Positions 22,522-31,255 of a DNA stretch of 39,770 nt are shown here, piece by piece. The notes beneath the pieces are model-generated. The model made no database searches, was not told where the DNA came from, and saw only the letters and a list, made by a program, of their open reading frames with translations. Within the stretch, counting starts at the first letter, position 1. Each line of letters opens with the position of its first letter. The translations under genes were made by a program, and so were the position numbers. The DNA is from SZUA-229 sp036567985 (GTDB lineage: Bacteria; Pseudomonadota; Gammaproteobacteria; SZUA-229): assembly GCA_036567985.1 (NCBI GenBank), contig DATCTK010000064.1, positions 1 to 39,770 of the forward strand, given 5' to 3'.

Positions 22522-24272
22522 TACAGATCCGGCCCGATATTGATATGAATACGCCAGTCTTTGGCGTCATCACTGAGTGCGCGGGCCAGGTCAATGCGTA
22601 CCGGGCCCACCGGTGACTGCCAGCGCAGACCCAGGCCAGCACCCCGTGCCAGTTTTTCATCAAAATCATCAATCGCATTGCCGCCGTCATAAAATACCGC
22701 AAGGCCCCAGCGGCTGTTAAAGCTGTGTTCAAATTCAATGCTGCCCACCATCAGCAGTTTACCACCCACCACTTCACCGTTTTCATTTACCGGCCCCAGT
22801 GACTGGTAAGAATAACCGCGCACACTCTGTGCGCCGCCGGCAAAGAAACGCACCGATGACGGCAGCTGGTTGAATTCATCGGTCCAGGTACTGCCAAGGC
22901 GGCCGCGGGCAATTAAACGGTTATCACGGTTAAGCGAGCTGATCGCCTTGATACCACCCTGCAGTTGTGTGAAGGAGGTGTCGGACATCAGTTGATCGTT
23001 GGCGCCACGCAGGCTGATATCAAAACGCAGACCGTCGATGGCATGTATAAACTGATTGCCCCAGGTTCGGCTCCAGCTGATACCGGGCATCACCAGGGTG
23101 GAGTTGCCGCGGTCATCGGCAACAATGAACTTTTCCTGTTGATAGTTAAGTGAGATATGTTCGCGCCAGTTGCCCCGGTTGTGTTTAAGGGTGACACCGA
23201 TATTGCGCAGGGTGCTCTCGCTGCTGTCGGTGGTTTCCTTGACGACCCCGGCATTGTAGCTCAGCTGATCGGTACGCGGATTGAATACCGGCACATGGTA
23301 GTTGCCACTCAGGCTGTAGCCCAGTTCGGAAATACGTGCTTCGGTGTCCAGTCGATGGCCGCGTTGATTGAGGCGTGGCATTTCCCAGCCGAATTTCGCA
23401 CGGGCGCCGGTATCACTACCATAGCCAAGGCCAATGGTAAAACGGTGCGGCTTACGTGGTGTGAGTTTAACGATCACAGGGATTTCATAACGGCCTTCAA
23501 TTGGGTCACCGGGGGAGACTTCGACGGTTTGTGCATACTGGCTGTCATTCAGCGCCTGTTGCAGTTCAATCATCTGTTGCAGCGAGTAGGGGTCGCCTTT
23601 CTCAAATGGAATATAGCGACGCAGCAGTTCATCATTCAGTACCGACTGTTCAAGGATAACGTCGCCAAAGGTGTAGCGGTTTCCACCCACAAACTGTAGT
23701 TCGATACGGGCGTTGTAGGCGTCCAGATCAACTTCAACCCGGTGCTGGGTAAAGCGCGCATTAAAATAGCCCTGTTCCAGTGCGTATTTTGACAGGCTTG
23801 CCTTGAAGTCATCGTAAACCGCGTGATTAAACGCATCACCCACCTTGAGCGGAGGTTTTTTTATCAATGCCTGAAATGCCCTGTCCTGCTGAAGCGAGCT
23901 GTCAAACGTCAGTTTTAATTCAGCAATGATCAGTGCCGGGCCTGGTTGTATCTGGTAGTGGGCCGTCCATGTGCCTTCTGCGGTCTGCTGCAGTGATTTT
24001 TCAATCTGCGGGCGATAGTAACCAAAGGGTTGCAGTGCATTGCGGATTTCCTCTGTGGCTTTATCGTGTAAGCGCTGTAGTCGACCTTCGCTTAACAGGT
24101 GATGGTTCTTTTGTTGCTCGATACTTAACAGCGAACGAACATTGGCCTCGAGTGGTGCTTCCAGCCCGCTGATCTGAACGTCGACATTGATCTGTGCCAG
24201 TGTCGATGTGCTGTAGAAACAGCTCAGGCAGCAGGTAAGAGCAATCAGCAGCCAGTGCCGAACCTCGGGCAT
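22521..24272 (-). CDS. tamA: Outer-membrane translocation protein TamA
   Basis: A 583-residue Omp85-family protein: a signal peptide (MPEVRHWLLIALTCCLSCF...LAQ), three POTRA domains (about 30-265) and a 16-strand barrel (about 275-583) with the conserved VRGYSY motif for loop 6 (FAGGAQSVRGYSYQS) and an aromatic-poor end HINIGPDL. I chose the ATG at 24272, with AAGGA 7 nt upstream and a signal peptide directly after it; an ATG 120 bp upstream would bury the signal peptide. With TamB it inserts outer-membrane proteins such as autotransporters. Confidence 0.95.
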   Translation of the reverse strand: MPEVRHWLLIALTCCLSCFYSTSTLAQINVDVQISGLEAPLEANVRSLLSIEQQKNHHLLSEGRLQRLHDKATEEIRNALQPFGYYRPQIEKSLQQTAEGTWTAHYQIQPGPALIIAELKLTFDSSLQQDRAFQALIKKPPLKVGDAFNHAVYDDFKASLSKYALEQGYFNARFTQHRVEVDLDAYNARIELQFVGGNRYTFGDVILEQSVLNDELLRRYIPFEKGDPYSLQQMIELQQALNDSQYAQTVEVSPGDPIEGRYEIPVIVKLTPRKPHRFTIGLGYGSDTGARAKFGWEMPRLNQRGHRLDTEARISELGYSLSGNYHVPVFNPRTDQLSYNAGVVKETTDSSESTLRNIGVTLKHNRGNWREHISLNYQQEKFIVADDRGNSTLVMPGISWSRTWGNQFIHAIDGLRFDISLRGANDQLMSDTSFTQLQGGIKAISSLNRDNRLIARGRLGSTWTDEFNQLPSSVRFFAGGAQSVRGYSYQSLGPVNENGEVVGGKLLMVGSIEFEHSFNSRWGLAVFYDGGNAIDDFDEKLARGAGLGLRWQSPVGPVRIDLARALSDDAKDWRIHINIGPDL

Positions 24273-24504
24273 GGTTAATCCTTGATTACGTTTGGAAAGG
24301 GTTGTACTAACCCTTACGGTGTTGTCAGTTGATAACAGGGCGGGCTGGCGACCCGTTAATGAGGAGTATACCTGTTTAATGCCGGCCAGCACACAGCGTG
24401 CAGGCCGGAAGCATCGATCTGAATTTACATTTCCCGAAACTGTCGAACAAAGCTAAGGTCTGTTATTGTTCAGAGCAGAAGTTGGCCAACTGTACAGGAA
24501 CCCG

Positions 24505-25584
24505 ATGCATTTAATTACCGTTATTACATTGTTTATACTGAGCAGTCTCTGCCTCACTGCCTGTGCGAGTAATAGCCATTATGACCCGGGCAGGGCGCAC
24601 CATACCGAATCGGGGTTCAGGAATATTAACTACGAGGATGATAAGGGGCTGGGGGCCTTTCTCAAATGGCAGTGGCAGCGTTTATTCAGTGAATCTCCGG
24701 CTGATCGTGAATACCACTTTGAACTGGATCGCTCCCAGCATGCACTGCTAAAAGATAACCACGACAGGGCGTCTTTAACCTGGCTCGGCCACGCCACGTT
24801 TCTGTTGCAGTTCAAGGGGCTGAATATTCTCACCGATCCCCATCTAACCGAGCGTGCCTCGCCCTTTAGCTGGATTGGTCCCAAACGTCAGGTACCTGTG
24901 CCCATCGAGATGCAGCAGTTGCCGACAATTGATGTGCTGCTGGTTTCCCATGATCATTATGACGCACTGGACACAGGCACCATCGAACGGCTGCTGGCGC
25001 ATAACAAACAGCAGCCACTGACGATTATTGTGCCGCTGGGCTTGAAGGAGTGGTTTGCCGGGCAGGATTTCAAAACAGCTGCAGATATACAGATTATCGA
25101 ACTCGACTGGCAACAATCATACGCTATAAAAAATGTTACTTTTACTGCAGAACCCAGCCAGCACTGGGGCAAGCGCAGCCTGTTCGATGCCTATGAGCAC
25201 CTCTGGGCTTCCTGGGTGATCAGTGCGGATCAACAGCGTATTTTCTTTGCCGGTGATACCGGCTATGCGGATCACTTTCGCCAGCTGGGTGAGCAATACA
25301 ATGGTTTCAATCTGGCCCTTTTGCCCATCGGTGCCTATGAGCCACGCTGGTTTATGCGCGGTTATCATGTAAACCCGCAGGAGGCGGTGCAGATGCACCA
25401 GGACCTGCGGGCTCGCTACTCGGTGGCCATGCACTGGGGTACCTTTATACTTACCGATGAGCCACTGGACGAGCCGCCGCGTAAACTGCGTGAAGCCTTA
25501 ATCGAGGCAAAATTACCATTAAGTGAATTCGAGGTGTATAAACACGGTGAAACCCGCTGGCTTGACGGGCATTACGGTTTTTAG
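24505..25584 (+). CDS. Lipoprotein metallo-beta-lactamase-fold hydrolase (NAPE-PLD/UlaG-like)
   Basis: A 359-residue protein with a lipoprotein signal peptide ending LTAC (C20), so it is probably lipid-anchored. The MBL fold starts with LTWLGHATFLLQF; SHDHYDALD (148-156) is the HxHxxxD site; H in SQHWGKR, D in FFAGDTGYADHF and H in VAMHWGTF complete the metal site. This arrangement is that of the NAPE-PLD-like/UlaG-like MBL group; bacterial substrates are unknown. I chose the ATG at 24505 (AGGA upstream). It is divergent from tamA, so an envelope-lipid role is possible but unproven. Confidence 0.85.
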   Translation: MHLITVITLFILSSLCLTACASNSHYDPGRAHHTESGFRNINYEDDKGLGAFLKWQWQRLFSESPADREYHFELDRSQHALLKDNHDRASLTWLGHATFLLQFKGLNILTDPHLTERASPFSWIGPKRQVPVPIEMQQLPTIDVLLVSHDHYDALDTGTIERLLAHNKQQPLTIIVPLGLKEWFAGQDFKTAADIQIIELDWQQSYAIKNVTFTAEPSQHWGKRSLFDAYEHLWASWVISADQQRIFFAGDTGYADHFRQLGEQYNGFNLALLPIGAYEPRWFMRGYHVNPQEAVQMHQDLRARYSVAMHWGTFILTDEPLDEPPRKLREALIEAKLPLSEFEVYKHGETRWLDGHYGF

Positions 25585-25628
25585 CGGAAATTTTATGTCG
25601 ATCCGATAAATTGCTTCGAGGAGCTGAT

Positions 25629-26120
25629 ATGCGCAAGACAGATACAGATACAACTAACCAGCAGCATGAACCTCAAATTGAGCTGGGCCATGTGGTTTAT
25701 TATGTGCGCAACCTGCAGGCATCCATTCGATTTTACGCGGATGCACTGGGTTTGACTCTGCGGGGAAAAATCTTCAACCAGAAGGCTGCTCTGCTCAGCG
25801 GTGGGCGCACACACCATGAGCTGTTATTGATCGAGGTGGGCGAGGCCGATGGCCCGCTAACCGGCAAACGCATTGGTCTGTACCATGTGGGCTGGAAGGT
25901 GGGTAACAGCCTGCAGCAGCTCAGGCAATGTCATCAGCGCCTGAGCGAACTGGGTTACGAGGTGAGCGCCATGTCGGATCATACCGTGAGCCAGAGCCTG
26001 TATCTGCATGACCCGGACGGTAATGAAGTTGAATTCTATGTGGATAATCCTGCCTATGACTGGCGGCATAATGACAGCTGGCTGGAAGCGCCGGTTAAGC
26101 CATTAAAGCTGTTGGATTAG
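25629..26120 (+). CDS. VOC-superfamily (glyoxalase/dioxygenase-like) protein
   Basis: A 163-residue protein with one vicinal-oxygen-chelate domain. Two beta-alpha-beta-beta-beta halves are visible: GHVVYYVRNLQASIRFYADALG (metal His at 21) and GLYHVGWKVGN (His), with the final LHDPDGNEVEFYVD supplying the acidic ligand. It resembles catechol-2,3-dioxygenase/CatE-type VOC proteins, but the substrate is unknown. GAGGAG lies 6 nt ahead of the ATG at 25629. It follows the lipoprotein hydrolase by 44 bp and may be cotranscribed. Confidence 0.85.
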   Translation: MRKTDTDTTNQQHEPQIELGHVVYYVRNLQASIRFYADALGLTLRGKIFNQKAALLSGGRTHHELLLIEVGEADGPLTGKRIGLYHVGWKVGNSLQQLRQCHQRLSELGYEVSAMSDHTVSQSLYLHDPDGNEVEFYVDNPAYDWRHNDSWLEAPVKPLKLLD

Positions 26121-26190
26121 CGGGTCGACGGGCAATAATTTTTCTCAATTTTTAATAAAAAACTTTTATAAAAAAATTCACCCGGCCGGC

Positions 26191-26219
26191 CTTGAAAATA
26201 CCCATGGCCGACGCTATTT
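26191..26219 (+). promoter_or_regulatory. Candidate sigma-32 heat-shock promoter
   Basis: CTTGAAA (26191-26197), a 14-bp spacer, and CGCTATTT (26212-26219) resemble the RpoH consensus CTTGAAA-N13-15-CCCCATnT, with the -10 part matching at six of eight positions. It lies about 80 bp ahead of the small heat-shock gene. A TGCAAGT/ACTTGCA hairpin (26229-26244) lies in the leader. Confidence 0.45.
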
Positions 26220-26296
26220 CCGCAGTACCTGCAAGTGAACTTGCAATTCAGACAACTGTACATTGTATTTATACTTTTTCTTTACAGGAGAATGCT

Positions 26297-26779
26297 ATGA
26301 ATTCGATTGATTTAACCCCTCTGTACCGAAACAGTATCGGCTTTGATCACTTCGCGCCGCTGCTGAATAATGCGCTTCGTATGAACAAGGCCTCAAGCGC
26401 AACGCCGGCGTACAATATTGAAGCCCTGGATGAAAGCCGTTATGCCATTACCCTGGTGGCGGCAGGCTTTGACGAGTCGGAGCTGGAAATACAGGTGGAA
26501 AACGACGTGCTGACTATCAGCGGTAAAAAGGCCGAGCCGGAAAACCGCGAGTACCTGTACCGTGGTATACCCCAGGCGGCGTTCGAGCAGAAATTTAACC
26601 TGGCGGATTATATCGAGGTGCGTGATGCCAGCCTGAAAAACGGCCTGTTAACCATTCAGCTGGAAAAGGAAGTGCCCGAGGCGATGAAGCCAAGACGTAT
26701 CGAGATTAATGCACAGGCCAGTGCATCGGGTAAAGTGCTTGAGCATCAGGCAGATAAAAAGCAGGACAGGGCTGCCTGA
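26297..26779 (+). CDS. Small heat-shock protein (Hsp20/IbpA-like)
   Basis: A 160-residue holdase chaperone. The N-terminus MNSIDLTPLYRNSIGFDHFAPLL is typical of IbpA-type proteins; the alpha-crystallin domain covers about 37-135 (YNIEALDESRYAITLVAAGF... NGLLTIQLEKEVPE), and RRIEIN supplies the C-terminal IxI motif used in oligomer assembly. AGGAG is 6 nt ahead of the ATG at 26297; an upstream in-frame start at 26192 has no support. A sigma-32-like promoter and its own terminator make it a single-gene unit. The C-terminal tail is longer than in E. coli IbpA. Confidence 0.93.
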   Translation: MNSIDLTPLYRNSIGFDHFAPLLNNALRMNKASSATPAYNIEALDESRYAITLVAAGFDESELEIQVENDVLTISGKKAEPENREYLYRGIPQAAFEQKFNLADYIEVRDASLKNGLLTIQLEKEVPEAMKPRRIEINAQASASGKVLEHQADKKQDRAA

Positions 26780-26847
26780 CGGTGAGCTGGCATTGCCTGG
26801 CCGTTTAATCTGTTTAAGGAGAGAAGGTCGGGCAGTGTGATGGTTCG

Positions 26848-26900
26848 CAGGCCGGGGTTGTGCTGGTTTATTCAGTAACAGCCCCGGCCTGTTTTGCTTT
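26848..26900 (+). terminator. Terminator after the small heat-shock gene
   Basis: CAGGCCGGGG (26848-26857) pairs perfectly with CCCCGGCCTG (26882-26891) and TTTTGCTTT follows. The loop contains a further short CTG/CAG stem. The unit lies between convergent hsp20 and ectR. Confidence 0.8.
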
Positions 26901-26936
26901 ATGTCTGGGGCTGGCGCGTCGGTTGTTCAGATGCGT

Positions 26937-27548
26937 CTAATATTTCTCATCGTCTTCATAAGCGCGGTTTTTTTCCACCGCATGTTGTCTATCCAGTTTG
27001 CCAATGTCCAGTACCGGCGAAGCGTCAATGTGCTGTGCATCCATCATCTGCGCCACCCGCTGCAGTGAGGAAATAATCATGGTCTGTTCCCATTCATGCA
27101 GGTCGCTGAACTGGCGTGCAAACTGTTCCTGCAGTGGCATGGGCGCACCCTTGAGCATTTCAAAGCCTTCATCGGTGAGGTAGGCGTGAACCTTGCGCTT
27201 ATCCTGGGTGGAGCGTTCACGAAAGACCAGCTTACGCTTTTCCAGTCGATCCAGAATGGTGGTCACAGTGGCCTGGCTCAGGCTCATCTTGTTGGCCAGT
27301 TCGCCAATGGTAACCTCGCCCTTGTCGCGGATGGTTTGCAGCAGAAGGATTTGTGGTGAAGTCAGGCCAGTGGTTTTGGCAAGGTGCTTGGAGTGCAGGT
27401 CAGTGGCACGGATTACGCGGCGCAGGGCGACCAGTACTTCATTAATACTGTTCAAATCGAGTGTTTCCTCTGTTAATGCGGTGCTCTCAGAACGGGTGGG
27501 GGTTGAAGTATACACTGAGAGCGTCTCCTGCCTGGCAGCTTTTCTCAT
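26937..27548 (-). CDS. ectR: MarR-family regulator, probable EctR1
   Basis: A 203-residue MarR-type repressor. The winged helix covers about 60-125 with TTGLTSPQILLLQTIRDKGEVTIGELANKMSLSQ(HTH), VTTILDRLEKRKLVFRERS and the wing DKRKVHAYLTDEG. A longer N-terminal extension (about 35 residues) and the divergent position beside ectA match EctR1, the repressor of ectABC-ask in halotolerant methylotrophs. The gap to ectA contains a near match to the EctR1 operator (27739-27756). Its identity as EctR1 is thus supported by family, position and target site together. Confidence 0.85.
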   Translation of the reverse strand: MRKAARQETLSVYTSTPTRSESTALTEETLDLNSINEVLVALRRVIRATDLHSKHLAKTTGLTSPQILLLQTIRDKGEVTIGELANKMSLSQATVTTILDRLEKRKLVFRERSTQDKRKVHAYLTDEGFEMLKGAPMPLQEQFARQFSDLHEWEQTMIISSLQRVAQMMDAQHIDASPVLDIGKLDRQHAVEKNRAYEDDEKY

Positions 27549-27583
27549 GTTCTATTCCTGTTATGTAAGCCTGGTGTACTGTG

Positions 27584-27600
27584 TCTATAATGGCTATAGA
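27584..27600. promoter_or_regulatory. Palindrome upstream of ectR
   Basis: TCTATA-ATGGC-TATAGA is a 6-bp perfect inverted repeat 36-52 bp ahead of the ectR start. It includes a TATAAT on the plus strand. It could be an autoregulatory site or part of the ectR promoter; it does not match the ectA operator well. Confidence 0.35.
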
Positions 27601-27738
27601 TGCCCGATTCTACAGGCGTTCGGGCGCTCCGCCAGTGACGACCTGGGCGCCAGTCAGCCTGATAATTGTTACTGTTATCAGGCACTTGGCAATGGCGGTT
27701 GGTCAGTGGCGGCACAGATTACTGCTGGTAAATTAAAC

Positions 27739-27756
27739 TATTTAGTGTACAATACA
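27739..27756 (+). promoter_or_regulatory. Candidate EctR1 operator and ectA -10 box
   Basis: TATTTAGT-GT-ACAATACA matches the EctR1 operator recalled from M. alcaliphilum (TATTTAGT-GT-ACTATATA) at 16 of 18 bases, with the same 8-2-8 layout. It contains TACAAT (27748-27753), a good -10 box toward ectA, so bound EctR would block RNA polymerase. No clear -35 is present. The leader to the ectA GTG would be about 300 nt. Confidence 0.7.
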
Positions 27757-28062
27757 TAGAACTCTAAACAATAGCAATGTAAAAAGGCTGGAAATAAGAC
27801 GAAACGGCCGGTTTGGGCGCGCATCAGTATTGTTTCACTTATTTAGATGGCTTAATGAGTTGGAGTGGAATCAACAGGATTATGAAAGCCCTGCAAAGAC
27901 TATGTCTGCAAACGGGGCTGGAATGGGGTAAATATAAATCTGTTTAGCCGGTTCCGTTTTCAATCGTCACAGGTACTGCCTGGTTGAAAAGAACAGCAGT
28001 CTGCGGCGTAGCTCAATACGACTGATTCGTATTGGCTTAACTTTAGATATTTAGGTGATTAA

Positions 28063-28560
28063 GTGGAATCTCAACAATTAAGCTTACGTCCACCCGTTGC
28101 AGCTGATGGCATTCGGGTCAATCGACTGATCGCACAGTGTCCGCCACTGGATACCAACTCTGTTTACTGTAATTTGCTGCAATGCAGCCATTTCGCACAA
28201 ACCTCGGTTGCCGCCGAAATTGAAGGCGAGCTGGTGGGCTTTGTGAGTGGTTATATCGAACCGGAGCAGCCGGATACACTGTTTATCTGGCAGGTGGCGG
28301 TGGGCGAAAAGGCCCGTGGCATGGGGCTGGCAACGCGCATGCTGCAGTCGATTCTGCAACGGGATGCCTGCCAGAAGGTGTCCTATATAGACACTACTAT
28401 TACCGAGGATAACCGCGCATCCTGGGCGTTGTTTGAGCGTCTGGCGCAAAAGCTCGGTGCCGAACTCAACCATTCGGTGCAGTTTGATCGTGACAAACAT
28501 TTTGATGGTGAGCATGCCACAGAGATGCTGGTACGGGTCGGTCCATTCAAGCAGGCGTAA
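28063..28560 (+). CDS. ectA: L-2,4-diaminobutyrate N-acetyltransferase EctA
   Basis: Second step of ectoine synthesis: acetyl-CoA + L-2,4-diaminobutyrate to N-gamma-acetyl-diaminobutyrate. The 165-residue GNAT protein has the EctA-specific CPPLDTNSVYCNLLQCSHF, the acetyl-CoA loop VAVGEKARGMGLATRML, TTITEDNRASWALF, and the FDRDKHFDGEHATEMLVRVGPF end. The start is GTG with AGGTGA just upstream. EctR and its operator precede it. The next gene is the dedicated aspartokinase, 216 bp on; ectB and ectC, normally in between, are absent. Confidence 0.95.
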   Translation: MESQQLSLRPPVAADGIRVNRLIAQCPPLDTNSVYCNLLQCSHFAQTSVAAEIEGELVGFVSGYIEPEQPDTLFIWQVAVGEKARGMGLATRMLQSILQRDACQKVSYIDTTITEDNRASWALFERLAQKLGAELNHSVQFDRDKHFDGEHATEMLVRVGPFKQA

Positions 28561-28776
28561 GCCGCTTGTCTGTGCAGGCTGTGAAGTGCCTGCCATCATG
28601 GTGTAGATTAATCAGTTATGCTGTATTGCGCAAACGCTGATGGTTCGAAAGTTATATTTTAAGGTTTGTAGTTAACAAAGCAGATAAACCGCAAATTCAG
28701 GTTTCCTGACGGCATCTCATTCAATGATCAATGCAGGAAAAGGGAAACAACAGAAAAAATACATAAGAGGAATATT

Positions 28777-30213
28777 ATGCATACTGTAGAAAAGATTGGC
28801 GGCACATCAATGAGTGATTATGCCTCAGTTAGAGATAATATTATTCTCAAACCGGCCAATGCCGATACATTGTATCAGCGAATTTTTGTGGTCTCTGCCT
28901 ATGGCGGTATCACCGATAAACTGCTGGAGTATAAAAAGAGCGGCAAGCCGGGGGTGTTTTCATTGTTTGCCAGCAGTATGGAAGATAAAAGCTGGCTGGA
29001 TGCGTTGCAGGATGTACGCGATGAAATGTTTGGTATTAATGCCAGCCTGTTTAAGAACAAGGCTGATCTAAAAAAAGCTAATGAATTTATTGGCGAGCGT
29101 CTGGATGATGCAGAAAATTGCCTGAATGATTTGCACAATCTGTGTATGCATGGCCACTTCGCACTGGAAGCCCATCTGTGGACAGTGCGTGAAATGCTGG
29201 CCAGCCTGGGTGAGGCGCACAGTGCATGGAATATGGCGCACCTGTTACAACGCGATGGTGTTAATGCCTGCTATGTGGATTTAACCGGCTGGCGCACCGG
29301 CACCCATGTCTCACTGGACGAGCGCATCAGTAAGGCCTTTAATGACCTTGATCTTGAAGCCCAGTTACCGATTGTCACCGGCTATGCACACAGTGAATCC
29401 GGTTTGATGTCGTCTTTCGATCGTGGCTACAGTGAAATGACCTTCAGTCGCCTGGCGGTAATCACCCATGCCAGTGAGGCGGTAATCCATAAGGAGTTTC
29501 ATTTAAGCAGTGCAGACCCGCGCCTGGTGGGCGAAGACAATGCGGTGCCCATTGGCCGAACCAATTACGATGTGGCCGATCAGCTGGCCAATCTGGGGAT
29601 GGAAGCGATTCACCCCAGGGCTGCCAAGGGCCTGCGTAAAAACAATATTGCACTGCGGGTTAAAAACACCTTTGAGCCGGAGCACACCGGCACATTAATT
29701 ACCGGTGACTATGTGAGTGACTCGCCCCGGGTGGAAATTATTGCCGGTTGCAAGGGTGTGTATGCGCTGTCTATTTTTGATCAGGACATGGCCGGCAGTA
29801 TCGATGTGTATGATCACGAACTGCTGAATATCATCAAGGAGTTCGGTGCGCACATTGTCTCCAAGGACATGAATGCAAACACCATTACCCATTACCTCTC
29901 AACTAATCTGAAAAGCATCAAGCGTATTCGCAGTGCACTGGAAAAACGTTTCTCTGAAGCGGAAGTGGACCAGCGCAAGGTGGCGATTGTGTCTGCGATT
30001 GGTAGTGATATGCAGATTCCCGGCCTGCTGGCGAAAACAGTTAAAGCAGTTGCTGATAAGGATATTTCAGTACTCGCCCTGCACCAGACCATGCGCCAGG
30101 TGAATATGCAATTTGTGGTAAATGAAGCCGACTATAACGAAACCATCAAGAGTCTACATGCATCGCTGGTTGAAATTCACGATCATGGAAAAGCAATATG
30201 TATGGCATGTTAG
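28777..30213 (+). CDS. ask: Ectoine-type aspartate kinase (Ask_Ect)
   Basis: Phosphorylates aspartate to feed aspartate-semialdehyde into ectoine synthesis. The 478-residue protein starts HTVEKIGGTSMSDY, holds the long insert typical of the Ask_Ect branch, and has the catalytic FDRGYSEMTFSRLAVI and SADPRLVG blocks. Two C-terminal ACT domains follow (about 325-478; VSAIGSDMQIPGLLAKTVKAV). Such enzymes are usually feedback-insensitive and encoded in ectABC-ask operons. Its ATG has AGAGGAAT upstream. The TPR gene overlaps its 3' end by 16 bp. Confidence 0.94.
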   Translation: MHTVEKIGGTSMSDYASVRDNIILKPANADTLYQRIFVVSAYGGITDKLLEYKKSGKPGVFSLFASSMEDKSWLDALQDVRDEMFGINASLFKNKADLKKANEFIGERLDDAENCLNDLHNLCMHGHFALEAHLWTVREMLASLGEAHSAWNMAHLLQRDGVNACYVDLTGWRTGTHVSLDERISKAFNDLDLEAQLPIVTGYAHSESGLMSSFDRGYSEMTFSRLAVITHASEAVIHKEFHLSSADPRLVGEDNAVPIGRTNYDVADQLANLGMEAIHPRAAKGLRKNNIALRVKNTFEPEHTGTLITGDYVSDSPRVEIIAGCKGVYALSIFDQDMAGSIDVYDHELLNIIKEFGAHIVSKDMNANTITHYLSTNLKSIKRIRSALEKRFSEAEVDQRKVAIVSAIGSDMQIPGLLAKTVKAVADKDISVLALHQTMRQVNMQFVVNEADYNETIKSLHASLVEIHDHGKAICMAC

Positions 30214-31082
30214 CAAGAAGTTTTCTGTTGTGTATGCTGTTGTTTACTGGCCTGGTACAGGCAGAAGAAAGTACCCGGCAACAGGCGGAAGACAGTGTCG
30301 AGTCATTACAGGAACCACTCTATAACCCCTTCGTTGAACGCTATGTGCTGGATGAGTTAAAGCAGATTCGTATCGACATGGCAGCACAGCGCAATGATAT
30401 GATTCAGCAGATCGTTGATCGTGAACACCGCTCAGTGGATCGCGGCGTCGAATATGCCACCAACACGGTCACCTATTTTTTCTACCTGATTGCTGCAGCC
30501 ACCTCGGTGCTGGTGCTGGTGGGCTGGACTTCGATTCGCGACATCAAGGAACGGGTACAGTCGCTGGCGGATGAGGAAATTAACAAGCTGATAAATGAAT
30601 ATGAAAACCGACTGGGAAATATCGAACGGCAGCTTAACCAAAAATCACAGTTTATTGAAAAGAACCGTGAAGAAATCGAAATGACCCAGGAAGCCCAGGC
30701 ACTCTGGTTACGTGCTGCGCAGGATCATAACCCGGCAAGCAAGATCGATATCTATGACCAGATTATCAAGCTGGGTTTCTTCGATGCGGAAGCTCTGACC
30801 TATAAAGCCGACTCTGTGCTTGAACTGAATGAACCCCAGTGGGCGGTGAATCTGTGTCATCAGGCACTGGAGGTTGATCCTGAAAACAGTCACGCCTTCT
30901 ACCAGCTGGCATGCGCCCATACTACCCTGGAACAGTATGAAGATGCGGCGAACTACCTGGTAGAGGCTATCCGGCGAAATGAAAACTACCGTGATGAGAT
31001 CAATACTGATCCTGCGCTACAGCCACTGCTGGACCATGTCAGTATGGATGATATTAGCTGTCGTCTGCAGGAGCACAGTTAA
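30198..31082 (+). CDS. TPR membrane protein linked to ask
   Basis: A 294-residue protein with an N-terminal signal-like segment (about 4-22), a periplasmic region rich in charged residues (about 23-90), a membrane helix (about 91-113, YFFYLIAAATSVLVLVGW), a coiled coil (about 115-165) and a C-terminal TPR region (about 170-280, with ALEVDPENSHAFYQLACAHTTLEQYEDAANYLVEA). It overlaps ask by 16 bp and precedes the sucrose genes, so it is likely expressed with the osmolyte genes. I do not recognise a named family. A scaffold or sensor at the membrane is possible, but nothing in the sequence proves it. Confidence 0.75.
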   Translation: MYGMLARSFLLCMLLFTGLVQAEESTRQQAEDSVESLQEPLYNPFVERYVLDELKQIRIDMAAQRNDMIQQIVDREHRSVDRGVEYATNTVTYFFYLIAAATSVLVLVGWTSIRDIKERVQSLADEEINKLINEYENRLGNIERQLNQKSQFIEKNREEIEMTQEAQALWLRAAQDHNPASKIDIYDQIIKLGFFDAEALTYKADSVLELNEPQWAVNLCHQALEVDPENSHAFYQLACAHTTLEQYEDAANYLVEAIRRNENYRDEINTDPALQPLLDHVSMDDISCRLQEHS

Positions 31083-31255
31083 CGTATATTTGTCAGCCTG
31101 CCTGGCGGAAATAAAACGCGCAGTCAATTCGGGGGTACAGAATAGAAAATTATCGCTGCAGTTTAACAGTCGTAGGCTGCTGGGCATATCCCAGAAAAAT
31201 TCGACATATAAAGTGCTTTATAGTCACCACATAACACAGGTTGGTTGCACGGCAT

